Source: Tenacibaculum sp. SZ-18 (GTDB lineage Bacteria; Bacteroidota; Bacteroidia; Flavobacteriales; Flavobacteriaceae). Taken from it: a DNA stretch of 64,000 bases. Under the pieces are notes generated by a model. The model saw only the letters and a list, made by a program, of their open reading frames with translations, did not search any database and was not told where the DNA came from. Location of the stretch: the NCBI RefSeq assembly GCF_002813915.1, contig NZ_CP019335.1, positions 2,339,777 through 2,403,776 of the forward strand. Direction: 5' to 3'. Shown in pieces: positions 46,793 through 54,861 of the stretch. Every line of letters starts with the position of its first letter. Positions within the stretch are counted from its first letter, which is position 1. Made by a program: the position numbers and the translations under genes.

Positions 46793-48157
46793 TTATTGTA
46801 CTATTTTAATTATTTCCTTGATTTTAAGGAGTTTTTCTTCTCTTGTTTGTGTGTTTTTTAACTTAAATTGCTCATCTTCAACAGTAGTTATAACAAACTC
46901 TATGCCTCTTTTGTCAACATATTTCCACTGCTTCTTTTGTTGATTATTAGTTGTGGCAACATCAGGATATAACTCAGCTTTTACACCATTGGCTCGTAAC
47001 TCATTAATTGCTTTTATTTTAGCCAATGACTCATTCTCATCGAAATTTAAGAATAAAACTTTTGGTTTTGGTAATTCTACTTCATTAAATAGTCCTAATT
47101 CTTCCATAACTAAGTAAATTCGGTCTAAACCGAATGAAATTCCGACACCACTGACATCTTTTAAACCAAAAATACCTGTAAGATCGTCATATCTTCCACC
47201 TCCACCGATAGAACCGATTTTTACTTCTTTTGGAGCAGAAACTTCAAAAATTGCTCCTGTATAATAATTCAATCCTCTTGCCAAAGTGACATCAAGATCT
47301 AAACTTGCTGTTTGTAATCCCAAACCTTTTATATTCTTGATTACAAAACGTAGCTCTTCAACTCCTTTCGTTCCTTCTTCTGATGCAACTAACATTTCTG
47401 CCAAAGAATTAAGTTTATCATCATTACTGCCAGTGAAATCGAATAACGGTTGAACTTTCTTTATTGCTTCTTCAGAGATTCCTTTCGAAATCATCTCAGC
47501 GACAACTCCATCTTTTCCAATTTTATCTAACTTATCTAAGGCAACCGTAAAATCGATTAGTTTATCCTTAGCACCAATCACCTCCGCAATTCCCGACAAG
47601 ATTTTTCGATTGTTGATTTTAATGGTCGTTCCTTGAATTTTTAACTTACTAAAAACTGCATCGTATAGTTGTACAAACTCAACCTCTTGCCATAAAGACT
47701 GACTTCCTACTACATCTGCATCACACTGATAAAATTCTCTATACCTACCTTTTTGCGGCTTATCTGCCCTCCATACTGGTTGAATTTGATAACGTTTAAA
47801 CGGAAATGTAATTTCATTTTGGTGTTGTACTACATAACGAGCAAATGGAACTGTTAAATCGTAACGTAAAGCTTTTTCTGAAATTTGTTTCGTTAACTTA
47901 CCACTATCCTTTTCCGCTAAAACCTCATCACTCACTTTTGATAAATAAGGACCTGAATTTAAAATCTTAAAAATTAATCGATCTCCCTCCTCTCCATATT
48001 TACCCATCAAAGTTGAAGAGTTCTCAAAACTTGGTGTTTCAATAGGCTGGAAACCGAACAATTCAAAAGAATGCTTTATTGTACTGAATATAAAGTTTCT
48101 TCTTGCTACTTGAATAGATGAAAAGTCTCTGGTTCCTTTAGGAATTCCTGGTTTCAT
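46793..48157 (-). CDS. hisS: Histidyl-tRNA synthetase
   Basis: This 454-residue class II synthetase charges tRNA-His. It starts KPGIPKGTRDFSSIQ (motif 1 region). Motif 2 is YQIQPVWRADKPQKGRYREF, followed by FYQCDADVVG. The histidine-binding HisA motif LARGLNYYTG appears near 295, and motif 3 is GVGISFGLDRIYLV. The C-terminal anticodon-binding domain (VLFLNFDENESLAKIKAI) is complete. It sits 69 bases after the YihY-like gene and 48 before folE. No leader peptide or T-box was expected or seen. The assignment is certain. Confidence 0.98.
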   Translation of the reverse strand: MKPGIPKGTRDFSSIQVARRNFIFSTIKHSFELFGFQPIETPSFENSSTLMGKYGEEGDRLIFKILNSGPYLSKVSDEVLAEKDSGKLTKQISEKALRYDLTVPFARYVVQHQNEITFPFKRYQIQPVWRADKPQKGRYREFYQCDADVVGSQSLWQEVEFVQLYDAVFSKLKIQGTTIKINNRKILSGIAEVIGAKDKLIDFTVALDKLDKIGKDGVVAEMISKGISEEAIKKVQPLFDFTGSNDDKLNSLAEMLVASEEGTKGVEELRFVIKNIKGLGLQTASLDLDVTLARGLNYYTGAIFEVSAPKEVKIGSIGGGGRYDDLTGIFGLKDVSGVGISFGLDRIYLVMEELGLFNEVELPKPKVLFLNFDENESLAKIKAINELRANGVKAELYPDVATTNNQQKKQWKYVDKRGIEFVITTVEDEQFKLKNTQTREEKLLKIKEIIKIVQ

Positions 48158-48226
48158 AAATTATAATTCGATTAAAAACTAAATAATATTTATTTAAGCC
48201 TGCAAATATCCGAATTTATTGGTAGA

Positions 48227-49156
48227 TTATGAAGTTTTATTTCTACGTTTTAACTGATAGATAGATGCATTTAATTCAAAACCAAGTAATAGAATAATTG
48301 CATTTAACCAAATGAATAACATTAAAATTAATAAAGTTCCGATAGAACCATACAACTGATTGTACTTAGCAAATTTTACAACGTAGATTCCAAAAAGATA
48401 AAACGTAAACAACGAAACAACCGTGGTTAATAAAGCCCCAGCAGAAAAGAATTTAATTTGTTTTCCTTGTTTTGTACCATATCGAAACAATATTGAGACA
48501 ATTGTGTAAATCATTATCAAAAATAATAATCCCCTACCGAGGTAAAATAAGTTCATTTCTCCCGTATCGAACCAACCAATATCATCTATTTTTGATAATG
48601 CGATTTGGTACAAAATAATTATTGAAACTGTAATAATTAAAAAAAATGACATTAATAACGACACACCTAAAGAAACCACATATGTTCTAAATACGTTTCT
48701 AAATTCTTTAACGTGATATGAATATTCAAATCCTCCAAAAATTGCATTCACTCCATTAGTCATTAAAAAGATAGAAGCTATAAAACCAAAAGATAGTAAA
48801 CCTCCATACTGATTATTTAAAATATCTCGAATAACGCCGTTTACAGCATCGAATGTTTTTGGTGGTAAAGCTTCTCTAATTAAGTCGAATAAACCATCTT
48901 GAAATCCTTCAATTGGTAAATATGGGATAAGTGTAAGTATAAATAGTAAAAATGGAAAAATCGCCATGAAAAAACTAAATGCAATTCCTCCTGCGCGAGT
49001 AGTTAATGCTCCTTTAACGATACCTATAACATACATTTCAACTACATCATAAAGCGAAAGTCCCTCGAGACGTGGAATTTTAATTTGTTTTCCAAATTTA
49101 ACTAACCAGTTTATTACAGGTATTTTTTCTAGACTTTGTTCTATTTCTTCTGACAT
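48227..49156 (-). CDS. YihY/BrkB family membrane protein
   Basis: This 309-residue inner-membrane protein has about six transmembrane helices. The family signature covers TTRAGGIAFSFFMAIFPFLL at about 56-75, followed by PPKTFDAVNGVI, LMTNGVNAIFGGFEYSYHV and, near the C-terminus, NQLYGSIGTLLILMLFIWLNAIILLLGFELNA (family-diagnostic YGSLGxxxxxLxWL pattern). YihY relatives have been called virulence factor BrkB or RNase BN; the RNase BN name was an error in E. coli, and the function is open. It is the first gene of the unit with hisS and folE and has a promoter-like motif at 49191-49223. Confidence 0.93.
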   Translation of the reverse strand: MSEEIEQSLEKIPVINWLVKFGKQIKIPRLEGLSLYDVVEMYVIGIVKGALTTRAGGIAFSFFMAIFPFLLFILTLIPYLPIEGFQDGLFDLIREALPPKTFDAVNGVIRDILNNQYGGLLSFGFIASIFLMTNGVNAIFGGFEYSYHVKEFRNVFRTYVVSLGVSLLMSFFLIITVSIIILYQIALSKIDDIGWFDTGEMNLFYLGRGLLFLIMIYTIVSILFRYGTKQGKQIKFFSAGALLTTVVSLFTFYLFGIYVVKFAKYNQLYGSIGTLLILMLFIWLNAIILLLGFELNASIYQLKRRNKTS

Positions 49157-49732
49157 TTTTTTGTTACTAAGATTCAGCGTCTCTTCAACTCAAAGTTACA
49201 AAGCTTTTCAGTTTATAAACCAATTCTTTTAAATAAATAATTATCATATATCTTTTGAGTTCTCAAATAAAACTAAACAACATTCTCAAAATTTCTTTTG
49301 ATTACTCAAATAGCTTTGAAAACTTGATTCTATTTCTGTAGTTTAATTTGAAAAACATCTCATGTTGAGTTTGAAGCTAAAACAGTGAAGCCATATAAAT
49401 TATTCAAAAATCTTAAACAATCATCTAACCCGGCTTTCATACCCATCAGCAATACTACTAGGGATTGTTATAGCATTTCTTTTGATTCTAGGATATTATT
49501 ACATACTTTTAGTCTTTAGAGAAAAACTAGTGTTTTCTACAAATTTCGTTAACAAAAATCATAGTTTTTTCCAAGAAATTAGTTCTCTAAATATTGTTAG
49601 AGGCTTTTTTTCACTTTATCTACTAACTTTATCCAGTTAAAGAAAACTATATTTACTCAATACTCTTTTTATATTGAGGACTAAAAGTTCAAAAATATTA
49701 ATTTATAATTCGTTGACTCTTTGGCTAAAAAA
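49157..49732. other. 575-base region with a hydrophobic remnant
   Basis: A frame without a usual start codon from 49389 to 49640 encodes a string with one clear membrane segment (YPSAILLGIVIAFLLILGYY), then an REKLVFSTNFVNKN stretch. It may be a decayed or mis-started small membrane gene. The rest has nothing I can support apart from the promoter motif at its left end. Confidence 0.35.
49191..49223 (-). promoter_or_regulatory. Bacteroidota-type promoter for the YihY-hisS-folE unit
   Basis: On the minus strand TTG (49223-49221), a 22-base spacer and TAACTTTG (49198-49191) match the consensus. The predicted start is near 49185, about 29 bases before the ATG at 49156. Confidence 0.5.
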
Positions 49733-50305
49733 CTATTCCTCTATCCTGATTTTATACTTCTTCAATAAATTTATCAAGTTATGTGTTGAGAAAACTGCTT
49801 TTTCAACTTTATTCGTTTCTAAATCTATGGAAAAGTTACGTGAAGTTTTAAAATTTGCGCAGCGCAAATCAGTTTCTTCAAAAATAGCAGAAGTCAAATC
49901 GCAATTATCAAAAAATGAAAATTGTAAATCTGCCTCAGAAAAATCAACCTCTTTAATACTACAATCGATAAACTTAAAATTCTGGATTTTTAACTGATAA
50001 AATGATGCATAATCAAGCTGACATGCTGTAAAATTCATTTTTAATAAAAACGAATCTACTTCATAAAACTTGACTCCTAATAATTTACAATTAAAAAAAT
50101 GCACATCCTTAAAACTAGAATCTTTGAGTCTCGCGTTACTGAAATTACAATCAATAAACTCACATTCTAAAAAGTCAGAACCGTTTATATGTAACTCCGA
50201 AAAATCACAATTCTTAAAGGTACAAGAATCAAAATCAGTTCTACTAAGTTTTTCACTAGTAAAACTGACTTTGGTATAGGTTTCATTATCGAAGTAATCG
50301 TTCAT
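49733..50305 (-). CDS. Pentapeptide-repeat protein
   Basis: This 190-residue cytosolic protein is built of A(D/N)LXX-type five-residue repeats with F/L at the centre (DFDSCTFKNCDFSELHI, DFSEADLQFSFFDNCDLTSA). About 25 to 30 repeats make a right-handed quadrilateral beta-helix over nearly the whole length. The C-terminal helix (LINLLKKYKIRIEE) could be a dimer module. Its size and the high cysteine content resemble the Qnr/McbG branch, whose members can bind DNA gyrase, but nothing in the sequence proves that. The gene is alone, about 270 bases after dcp on the same strand. Confidence 0.85.
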   Translation of the reverse strand: MNDYFDNETYTKVSFTSEKLSRTDFDSCTFKNCDFSELHINGSDFLECEFIDCNFSNARLKDSSFKDVHFFNCKLLGVKFYEVDSFLLKMNFTACQLDYASFYQLKIQNFKFIDCSIKEVDFSEADLQFSFFDNCDLTSAIFEETDLRCANFKTSRNFSIDLETNKVEKAVFSTHNLINLLKKYKIRIEE

Positions 50306-50342
50306 ATCCCCTTTCGTTATTGCAACTTAAACTTAGTAATCG

Positions 50343-50437
50343 AATCATCCACATCAAAATATGTGGATACTATTCCTTTTTGTTATTTATTATAAACACT
50401 ATTGGAATATCTCCAAAATGCCCGCAATCATCCACAT
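50343..50437. repeat. Direct repeat AATCATCCACAT with inverted partner
   Basis: AATCATCCACAT occurs at 50343-50354 and 50426-50437. The first copy is followed by an inverted copy (ATGTGGAT, 50361-50368), forming an 8-base hairpin. This lies upstream of the pentapeptide-repeat gene and downstream of the Dcp gene, so it may be an operator, a terminator, or both. Confidence 0.35.
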
Positions 50438-50575
50438 ATTTCATAAATACGAAGCGCTTTCTATTTATCAGTTAAGGTTTCAGCTTTTATTTATGAAACA
50501 ATATTTTGAATAGTTTCATTCTGATAATCGAAAAAATAAGTCACTCTTAAGTAGTCTATAAATAAATATGAATTT

Positions 50576-52678
50576 TTATTTTAATCCTCTTGCTTTTAAC
50601 ATTGGTTCTGCTTGTGGATCTCTTCCTGCAAATGTTTTATACATTTCTGCATAATCCATTGTGCTTCCTCTTGACAATACTTCTTTTCGGAATTTATCCC
50701 CATTTTCTCTAGTTAACAATCCGTTATTCTTAAACCAATCGTATGCATCATGACTCAACATTTCTGTCCATAAGTAAGAATAGTAACCAGCTGCGTACCC
50801 CCCGCTAAAAATGTGTGCAAAATATGTAGAACGATATCTTGGTGGTATTTCATCTACATTTAATTTCATTTTCGCTAAAGCTTCTTTCTCAAATTTTGCA
50901 ACGTCATCAACATTTGTATCCAAACTAATCGTGTGCCATTGCATATCTAAACTAGAAGAACATAAGTTTTCTATGATTGAATATCCTTGATTAAAAGTTC
51001 CAGCATCTTTAATTTTCTTCAATAAAGTATTTGGAATAACTTCTCCTGTTTTATAATGTAAAGCATAGTTATTTAAAACATCTGGATGTGTTGCCCAATT
51101 TTCGTTTACCTGAGAAGGAAACTCAACAAAATCTCTTGCCGTACTGGTTCCTGAAATTGAAGCATATTGTTGATCACCAAACAATCCGTGTAATGCATGA
51201 CCAAATTCATGGAACATCGTTTCCACTTCGTCAAAACTAATTAAAGCTGGTTCTCCATCAGCAGGTTTCGGAGAATTACATACATTGTAAATTACTGGCT
51301 TTTGATTACGTAGCTTCGATTGTTTTACAAAAGCGCTCATCCAAGCTCCACCTCTTTTACTATCTCTAGCAAAGTAATCGCCATAAAATAATCCTAATTT
51401 ACTTCCATCTTCTTCAAAGATTTCATACACTACAACATCCGGGTGGTACACAGGAATATCTGTACGCTTTTTAAATGTTAATCCGTATAATTTCGTAGCA
51501 GCGAAGAAAACTCCTTTTTCCAACACATTATTGATTTCAAAGTATTGTTTTACTTCATTTTCATCTAAACTGTATTTTGACTTACGAACTTTCTCAGCGT
51601 AAAAATTCCAGTCGTATGGAGTTAATTTAAAATCTCCTCCGTTCTTTTTAATTTCAGCTTGAATTTCTTTTACTTCTGAAGCCGCTTTTTCTAAAGAACC
51701 TGGAATTAAGTTATTGAACATATCAAAAACTTTATCCGGTGTTGAAGCCATTGTTCCTTGTAAACTCCAGCTAGCATAATTATCAAATCCAAGAATTTTA
51801 GCTTTTTGAGCACGCAAAATCACCATCTCTTTCACTAACTCTGAAGTGTTATATTCTCCTGCATCTGTTCTATGAATTGATTTATTGAATAACTCTTTTC
51901 TAACTTCTCTATTATCTAAAGTTTGTAAAGATGGTTGTTGTGTTGTATTAATCAATTGGATTTCATACTTCCCATCTTTCTCTAGTGATTTGATTTTTTC
52001 TTCAGAAAACCCTTTTAATTTATCTTTATTATCAACTATAACTCCACCTTTCTTGCTCGCATCTAATAATTTCTTACCAAAGTCATTTGATAAACTTGCG
52101 AGCTTTGCATTGATATCTTTTAGCTTCGCTTTATCTTCTTCAGATAAATTTGCACCAGCTTTTGCAAAGCTTTTAAATGTTTCCTGTACTAAATGTTTAG
52201 ATTCATCGTCAAGATCAAGAGCTTCTACGTTGCTATGCACTGTTTTAATTTTTTCAAACAATTTTGTATTTAAAAAAATCTCATCTCGATGGTTTGAAAA
52301 CTTTGGTGCTAATTCCTTTTGATTTTCTTTAATCACTTCATTTGTATGCGCTCCTGCTAATGCATAAAATACAGCAGTTACGTTGTCTAATGTTTTACTA
52401 CTCTCTTCTAAAGCTAATATGGTATTTTCAAAAGTAGGTACATCGGTATTTGCTACTATTTTTGCAATCTCTTCGTTTTGAACTTCCATACCTTTTAAAA
52501 TTGCTGGCATAAAATGTTCGTTTTTAATTTTAGTAAAATCTGGCGCACCGTAATCTAAAGTACTTTTTAGTAATAATGGGTTTTCAGAAGTACTCATATC
52601 CTTTTCTTCTTTTTTGGTTTCATTGGTATTACAACTAACTGCTAAAGCAATGGTTGCAAGAAAAATATATTTCTTCAT
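50576..52678 (-). CDS. Dcp-type M3 family zinc peptidyl-dipeptidase, lipoprotein
   Basis: This 700-residue protein has a lipoprotein signal (FLATIALAVSC, C16) followed by a charged linker. The peptidase domain has FDEVETMFHEFGHALHGLFG with zinc ligands H490 and H494 and catalytic E491; a further glutamate in FVEFPSQVNENW supplies the third ligand. RGSTMDYAEMYKTFAGRDP closes it. The family cleaves dipeptides from the C-terminus of oligopeptides. A lipoprotein form would act in the periplasm on peptide nutrients. It is the third gene after nadC and the acetyltransferase (gaps 3 and 12 bases), which strongly suggests one operon. Confidence 0.93.
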   Translation of the reverse strand: MKKYIFLATIALAVSCNTNETKKEEKDMSTSENPLLLKSTLDYGAPDFTKIKNEHFMPAILKGMEVQNEEIAKIVANTDVPTFENTILALEESSKTLDNVTAVFYALAGAHTNEVIKENQKELAPKFSNHRDEIFLNTKLFEKIKTVHSNVEALDLDDESKHLVQETFKSFAKAGANLSEEDKAKLKDINAKLASLSNDFGKKLLDASKKGGVIVDNKDKLKGFSEEKIKSLEKDGKYEIQLINTTQQPSLQTLDNREVRKELFNKSIHRTDAGEYNTSELVKEMVILRAQKAKILGFDNYASWSLQGTMASTPDKVFDMFNNLIPGSLEKAASEVKEIQAEIKKNGGDFKLTPYDWNFYAEKVRKSKYSLDENEVKQYFEINNVLEKGVFFAATKLYGLTFKKRTDIPVYHPDVVVYEIFEEDGSKLGLFYGDYFARDSKRGGAWMSAFVKQSKLRNQKPVIYNVCNSPKPADGEPALISFDEVETMFHEFGHALHGLFGDQQYASISGTSTARDFVEFPSQVNENWATHPDVLNNYALHYKTGEVIPNTLLKKIKDAGTFNQGYSIIENLCSSSLDMQWHTISLDTNVDDVAKFEKEALAKMKLNVDEIPPRYRSTYFAHIFSGGYAAGYYSYLWTEMLSHDAYDWFKNNGLLTRENGDKFRKEVLSRGSTMDYAEMYKTFAGRDPQAEPMLKARGLK

Positions 52679-52690
52679 TATTTTGGTTTA

Positions 52691-53311
52691 TTAAGTAAGC
52701 TTTTCGACTTTGTTATCTGTTAAGTTTTGAAGGTTAGCCGTTATTTTTTCAATAGGCCAATCCCACCATTTTAACTCTAATAATTTTTTTATTGTTTCTT
52801 GATTAAAACGTTTTTTTATTTCTACACCTGGATTTCCACCTACGATAGAATACGGAGCAACATCTTTTACGATTGTACTATTTGTAGCAATGATAGCTCC
52901 ATCTCCAATAGTTACGCCAGACATGATAGTTGCATTATGACCAATCCAAACATCATTACCAATTATGATATCTCCTTTATTCGGATATGTTTTACCTTCC
53001 ATGGCGTTTTCCCATCCATTTCCAAAAATTGCGAAAGGATATGTTGAAATTGCATCCGTTAAATGATTAGCTCCATTCATAATAAAACTAGCTCCCGAAG
53101 CAATCATGCAAAATTTACCAATGACTAATTTGTCTCCCGTAAAATCGAAGTGATATTTCACATTTTTCTCGAAGTTTTCCACATTCTCAAAATCGTCGTA
53201 ATATGTATAGTCTCCTACTATAATATTCGGATTTTTTATAACGTTTTTCAAAAAGCAAAGTCTATCGTAATTTGCTAGTGGAAATTTTGTTTTTGTATCG
53301 GGTCCGAACAT
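52691..53311 (-). CDS. CatB-like (xenobiotic) left-handed beta-helix acetyltransferase
   Basis: This 206-residue acetyltransferase is of the LbH xenobiotic acyltransferase group. Hexapeptide repeats run through FDFTGDKLVIGKFCMIASGA and DIIIGNDVWIGHNATIMSGV, and the catalytic histidine H83 is in FIMNGANHLTDAI. Relatives O-acetylate streptogramin A (Vat) or chloramphenicol (CatB), but many housekeeping members have other substrates. It starts three bases after the nadC stop and is followed by the Dcp-type gene after 12 bases. Whether it confers resistance is open. Confidence 0.85.
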   Translation of the reverse strand: MFGPDTKTKFPLANYDRLCFLKNVIKNPNIIVGDYTYYDDFENVENFEKNVKYHFDFTGDKLVIGKFCMIASGASFIMNGANHLTDAISTYPFAIFGNGWENAMEGKTYPNKGDIIIGNDVWIGHNATIMSGVTIGDGAIIATNSTIVKDVAPYSIVGGNPGVEIKKRFNQETIKKLLELKWWDWPIEKITANLQNLTDNKVEKLT

Positions 53312-53314
53312 TTA

Positions 53315-54175
53315 TTAATCGACAGCTTTTAAACTTAAATCTAAATTATACACTGAATGAGTTAAAGCTCCAGAAGAAATAAAATCAACACCACATTCTG
53401 CATATTTTCTAATAGTTTCTTCGTTAATCCCACCAGAACTTTCTGTTAAACACTGATCTCCAATTAACTCAACAGCTTTTCGCGTATCTTCATAATTAAA
53501 GTTATCAATTAAAATTCTATACACTCCTTCATTTGATAAAATCTCCTTTATTTCATCCAAGTCTCTAGCTTCAACAATAATTTTAATGTCTAACTCTTTC
53601 TCAGCTAAGTATGCTTTTGTTTTAGTAATTGCTTGTGTTATTCCTCCTGCAAAATCAATGTGATTATCTTTAATCATCACCATATCATATAATGCAAAAC
53701 GATGGTTCTCTCCTCCTCCAATTTTAACAGCCCATTTTTCTAAAGCTCTAATTCCCGGGGTAGTTTTACGAGTATCTAAAACTTTTGTTTTTGTCCCTTC
53801 TAATAAATCCATAAAGAAACGTGTTTTAGTTGCAATGGCACTCATTCTTTGCATTGCATTCAATACTAATCGTTCTGCCTGTAAAATAGATTGAGATTTA
53901 CCGGAAACATAAAATACGATATCGCCATATTTTACTTTTTCACCATCATTAATAAGCGTTTCAATTTCAAGATCTGCATCAACATAAGCAAATACCATTT
54001 TTGCAAATTCAACACCTGCAATAATCCCTTCATCTTTTACTAATAACTTGGCTTTTCCGGTAGCGTCATCAGGAATACAAGATAATGATGTATGATCTCC
54101 ATCACCTATATCTTCACGAATTGCATTTGATATAATTAAATCTAGTTCTTTATTAAATTGTTCTTTAGATATCAT
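53315..54175 (-). CDS. nadC: Nicotinate-nucleotide diphosphorylase (carboxylating)
   Basis: This 286-residue enzyme makes nicotinate mononucleotide from quinolinate and PRPP in NAD synthesis. It begins with a helical N-terminal domain, then the phosphoribosyltransferase barrel with conserved QAERLVLNAMQRMSAIATKT, VLDTRKTTPGIRALEKWAV, GGGENHRFALYDMVMIKDNH and, near the end, ESSGGINEETIRKYAECGVD. Length is normal. It leads the nadC-acetyltransferase-dcp unit and is divergent from rlmH; this nadC-rlmH arrangement is frequent in Flavobacteriia as far as I remember. The assignment is certain. Confidence 0.97.
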   Translation of the reverse strand: MISKEQFNKELDLIISNAIREDIGDGDHTSLSCIPDDATGKAKLLVKDEGIIAGVEFAKMVFAYVDADLEIETLINDGEKVKYGDIVFYVSGKSQSILQAERLVLNAMQRMSAIATKTRFFMDLLEGTKTKVLDTRKTTPGIRALEKWAVKIGGGENHRFALYDMVMIKDNHIDFAGGITQAITKTKAYLAEKELDIKIIVEARDLDEIKEILSNEGVYRILIDNFNYEDTRKAVELIGDQCLTESSGGINEETIRKYAECGVDFISSGALTHSVYNLDLSLKAVD

Positions 54176-54284
54176 TCTTTTCTCGTTATAGATGTAAAAA
54201 TAGCATTTTTACAATTACGAGTTAACAATTGATAATTATGAATTAATTTATTGTGTAAAATATTAATACCTAATTCAACATTCG

Positions 54285-54292
54285 TAATTTTG
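54285..54292 (+). promoter_or_regulatory. -7 box candidate just before the rlmH start
   Basis: TAATTTTG ends only four bases before the rlmH ATG at 54297. If used, the transcript would start at or beside the first codon (leaderless). There is no TTG at the usual -33 distance. Confidence 0.3.
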
Positions 54293-54296
54293 ACAT

Positions 54297-54770
54297 ATGA
54301 AAATCAAATTACTTGCTGTAGGAAAAACTGATGATAAAAATTTAAATCAGTTAATTGAATTATATCAAAACAGACTCAAGCATTATGTCAAGTTTGACAT
54401 AGAAATTATACCTGATATTAAGAATGCTAAAAACTTATCTGAAGCACAACAGAAAGAAAAAGAAGGTGATTTGATTCTTTCAAAACTTCAAAATACTGAT
54501 CAACTAATATTACTGGACGACAAAGGAAAACAATATACTTCTATTGAGTTTTCTTCTTTTCTTCAAAAGAAAATGAATTCTGGAATTAAGCAATTGGTTT
54601 TGGTAATTGGCGGACCTTATGGTTTTTCAGAAGCGGTTTATAAAAAAGCCAGCGGAAAATTATCTTTATCTAAAATGACTTTTTCTCACCAAATGATTCG
54701 ACTATTTATTGTAGAGCAAATTTATCGCGGATTTACTATTTTGAGGAATGAGCCTTATCATCATGAGTAA
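54297..54770 (+). CDS. rlmH: 23S rRNA pseudouridine-1915 N3-methyltransferase
   Basis: This 157-residue SPOUT methyltransferase methylates pseudouridine 1915 in helix 69 of 23S rRNA. It begins MKIKLLAVGKTDDKNLNQLI and has the trefoil-knot parts LVIGGPYGFSEAVY, LSLSKMTFSHQMIRLFIVEQ and the very conserved C-terminal YRGFTILRNEPYHHE. Length matches E. coli RlmH (155). It is divergent from nadC. The upstream -7 box lies almost at the ATG, so the transcript may be leaderless. Confidence 0.97.
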   Translation: MKIKLLAVGKTDDKNLNQLIELYQNRLKHYVKFDIEIIPDIKNAKNLSEAQQKEKEGDLILSKLQNTDQLILLDDKGKQYTSIEFSSFLQKKMNSGIKQLVLVIGGPYGFSEAVYKKASGKLSLSKMTFSHQMIRLFIVEQIYRGFTILRNEPYHHE

Positions 54771-54861
54771 TTTTAACTCAATAAAAAGTATCATTTACTC
54801 ATTCTAAATTTTATATTTTGTAATAAAAGGCGAGTTTTGTTAAAGCTATCAAACTTTTGTT

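Noticed and set aside
49733..50305. Pentapeptide-repeat protein called as a quinolone-resistance Qnr
   Set aside because: Repeat architecture alone does not show gyrase binding, and the Qnr loop features cannot be identified with confidence.
52691..53311. Acetyltransferase named as streptogramin or chloramphenicol resistance enzyme
   Set aside because: The family is broad, and its operon with nadC and a peptidase suggests a housekeeping role.
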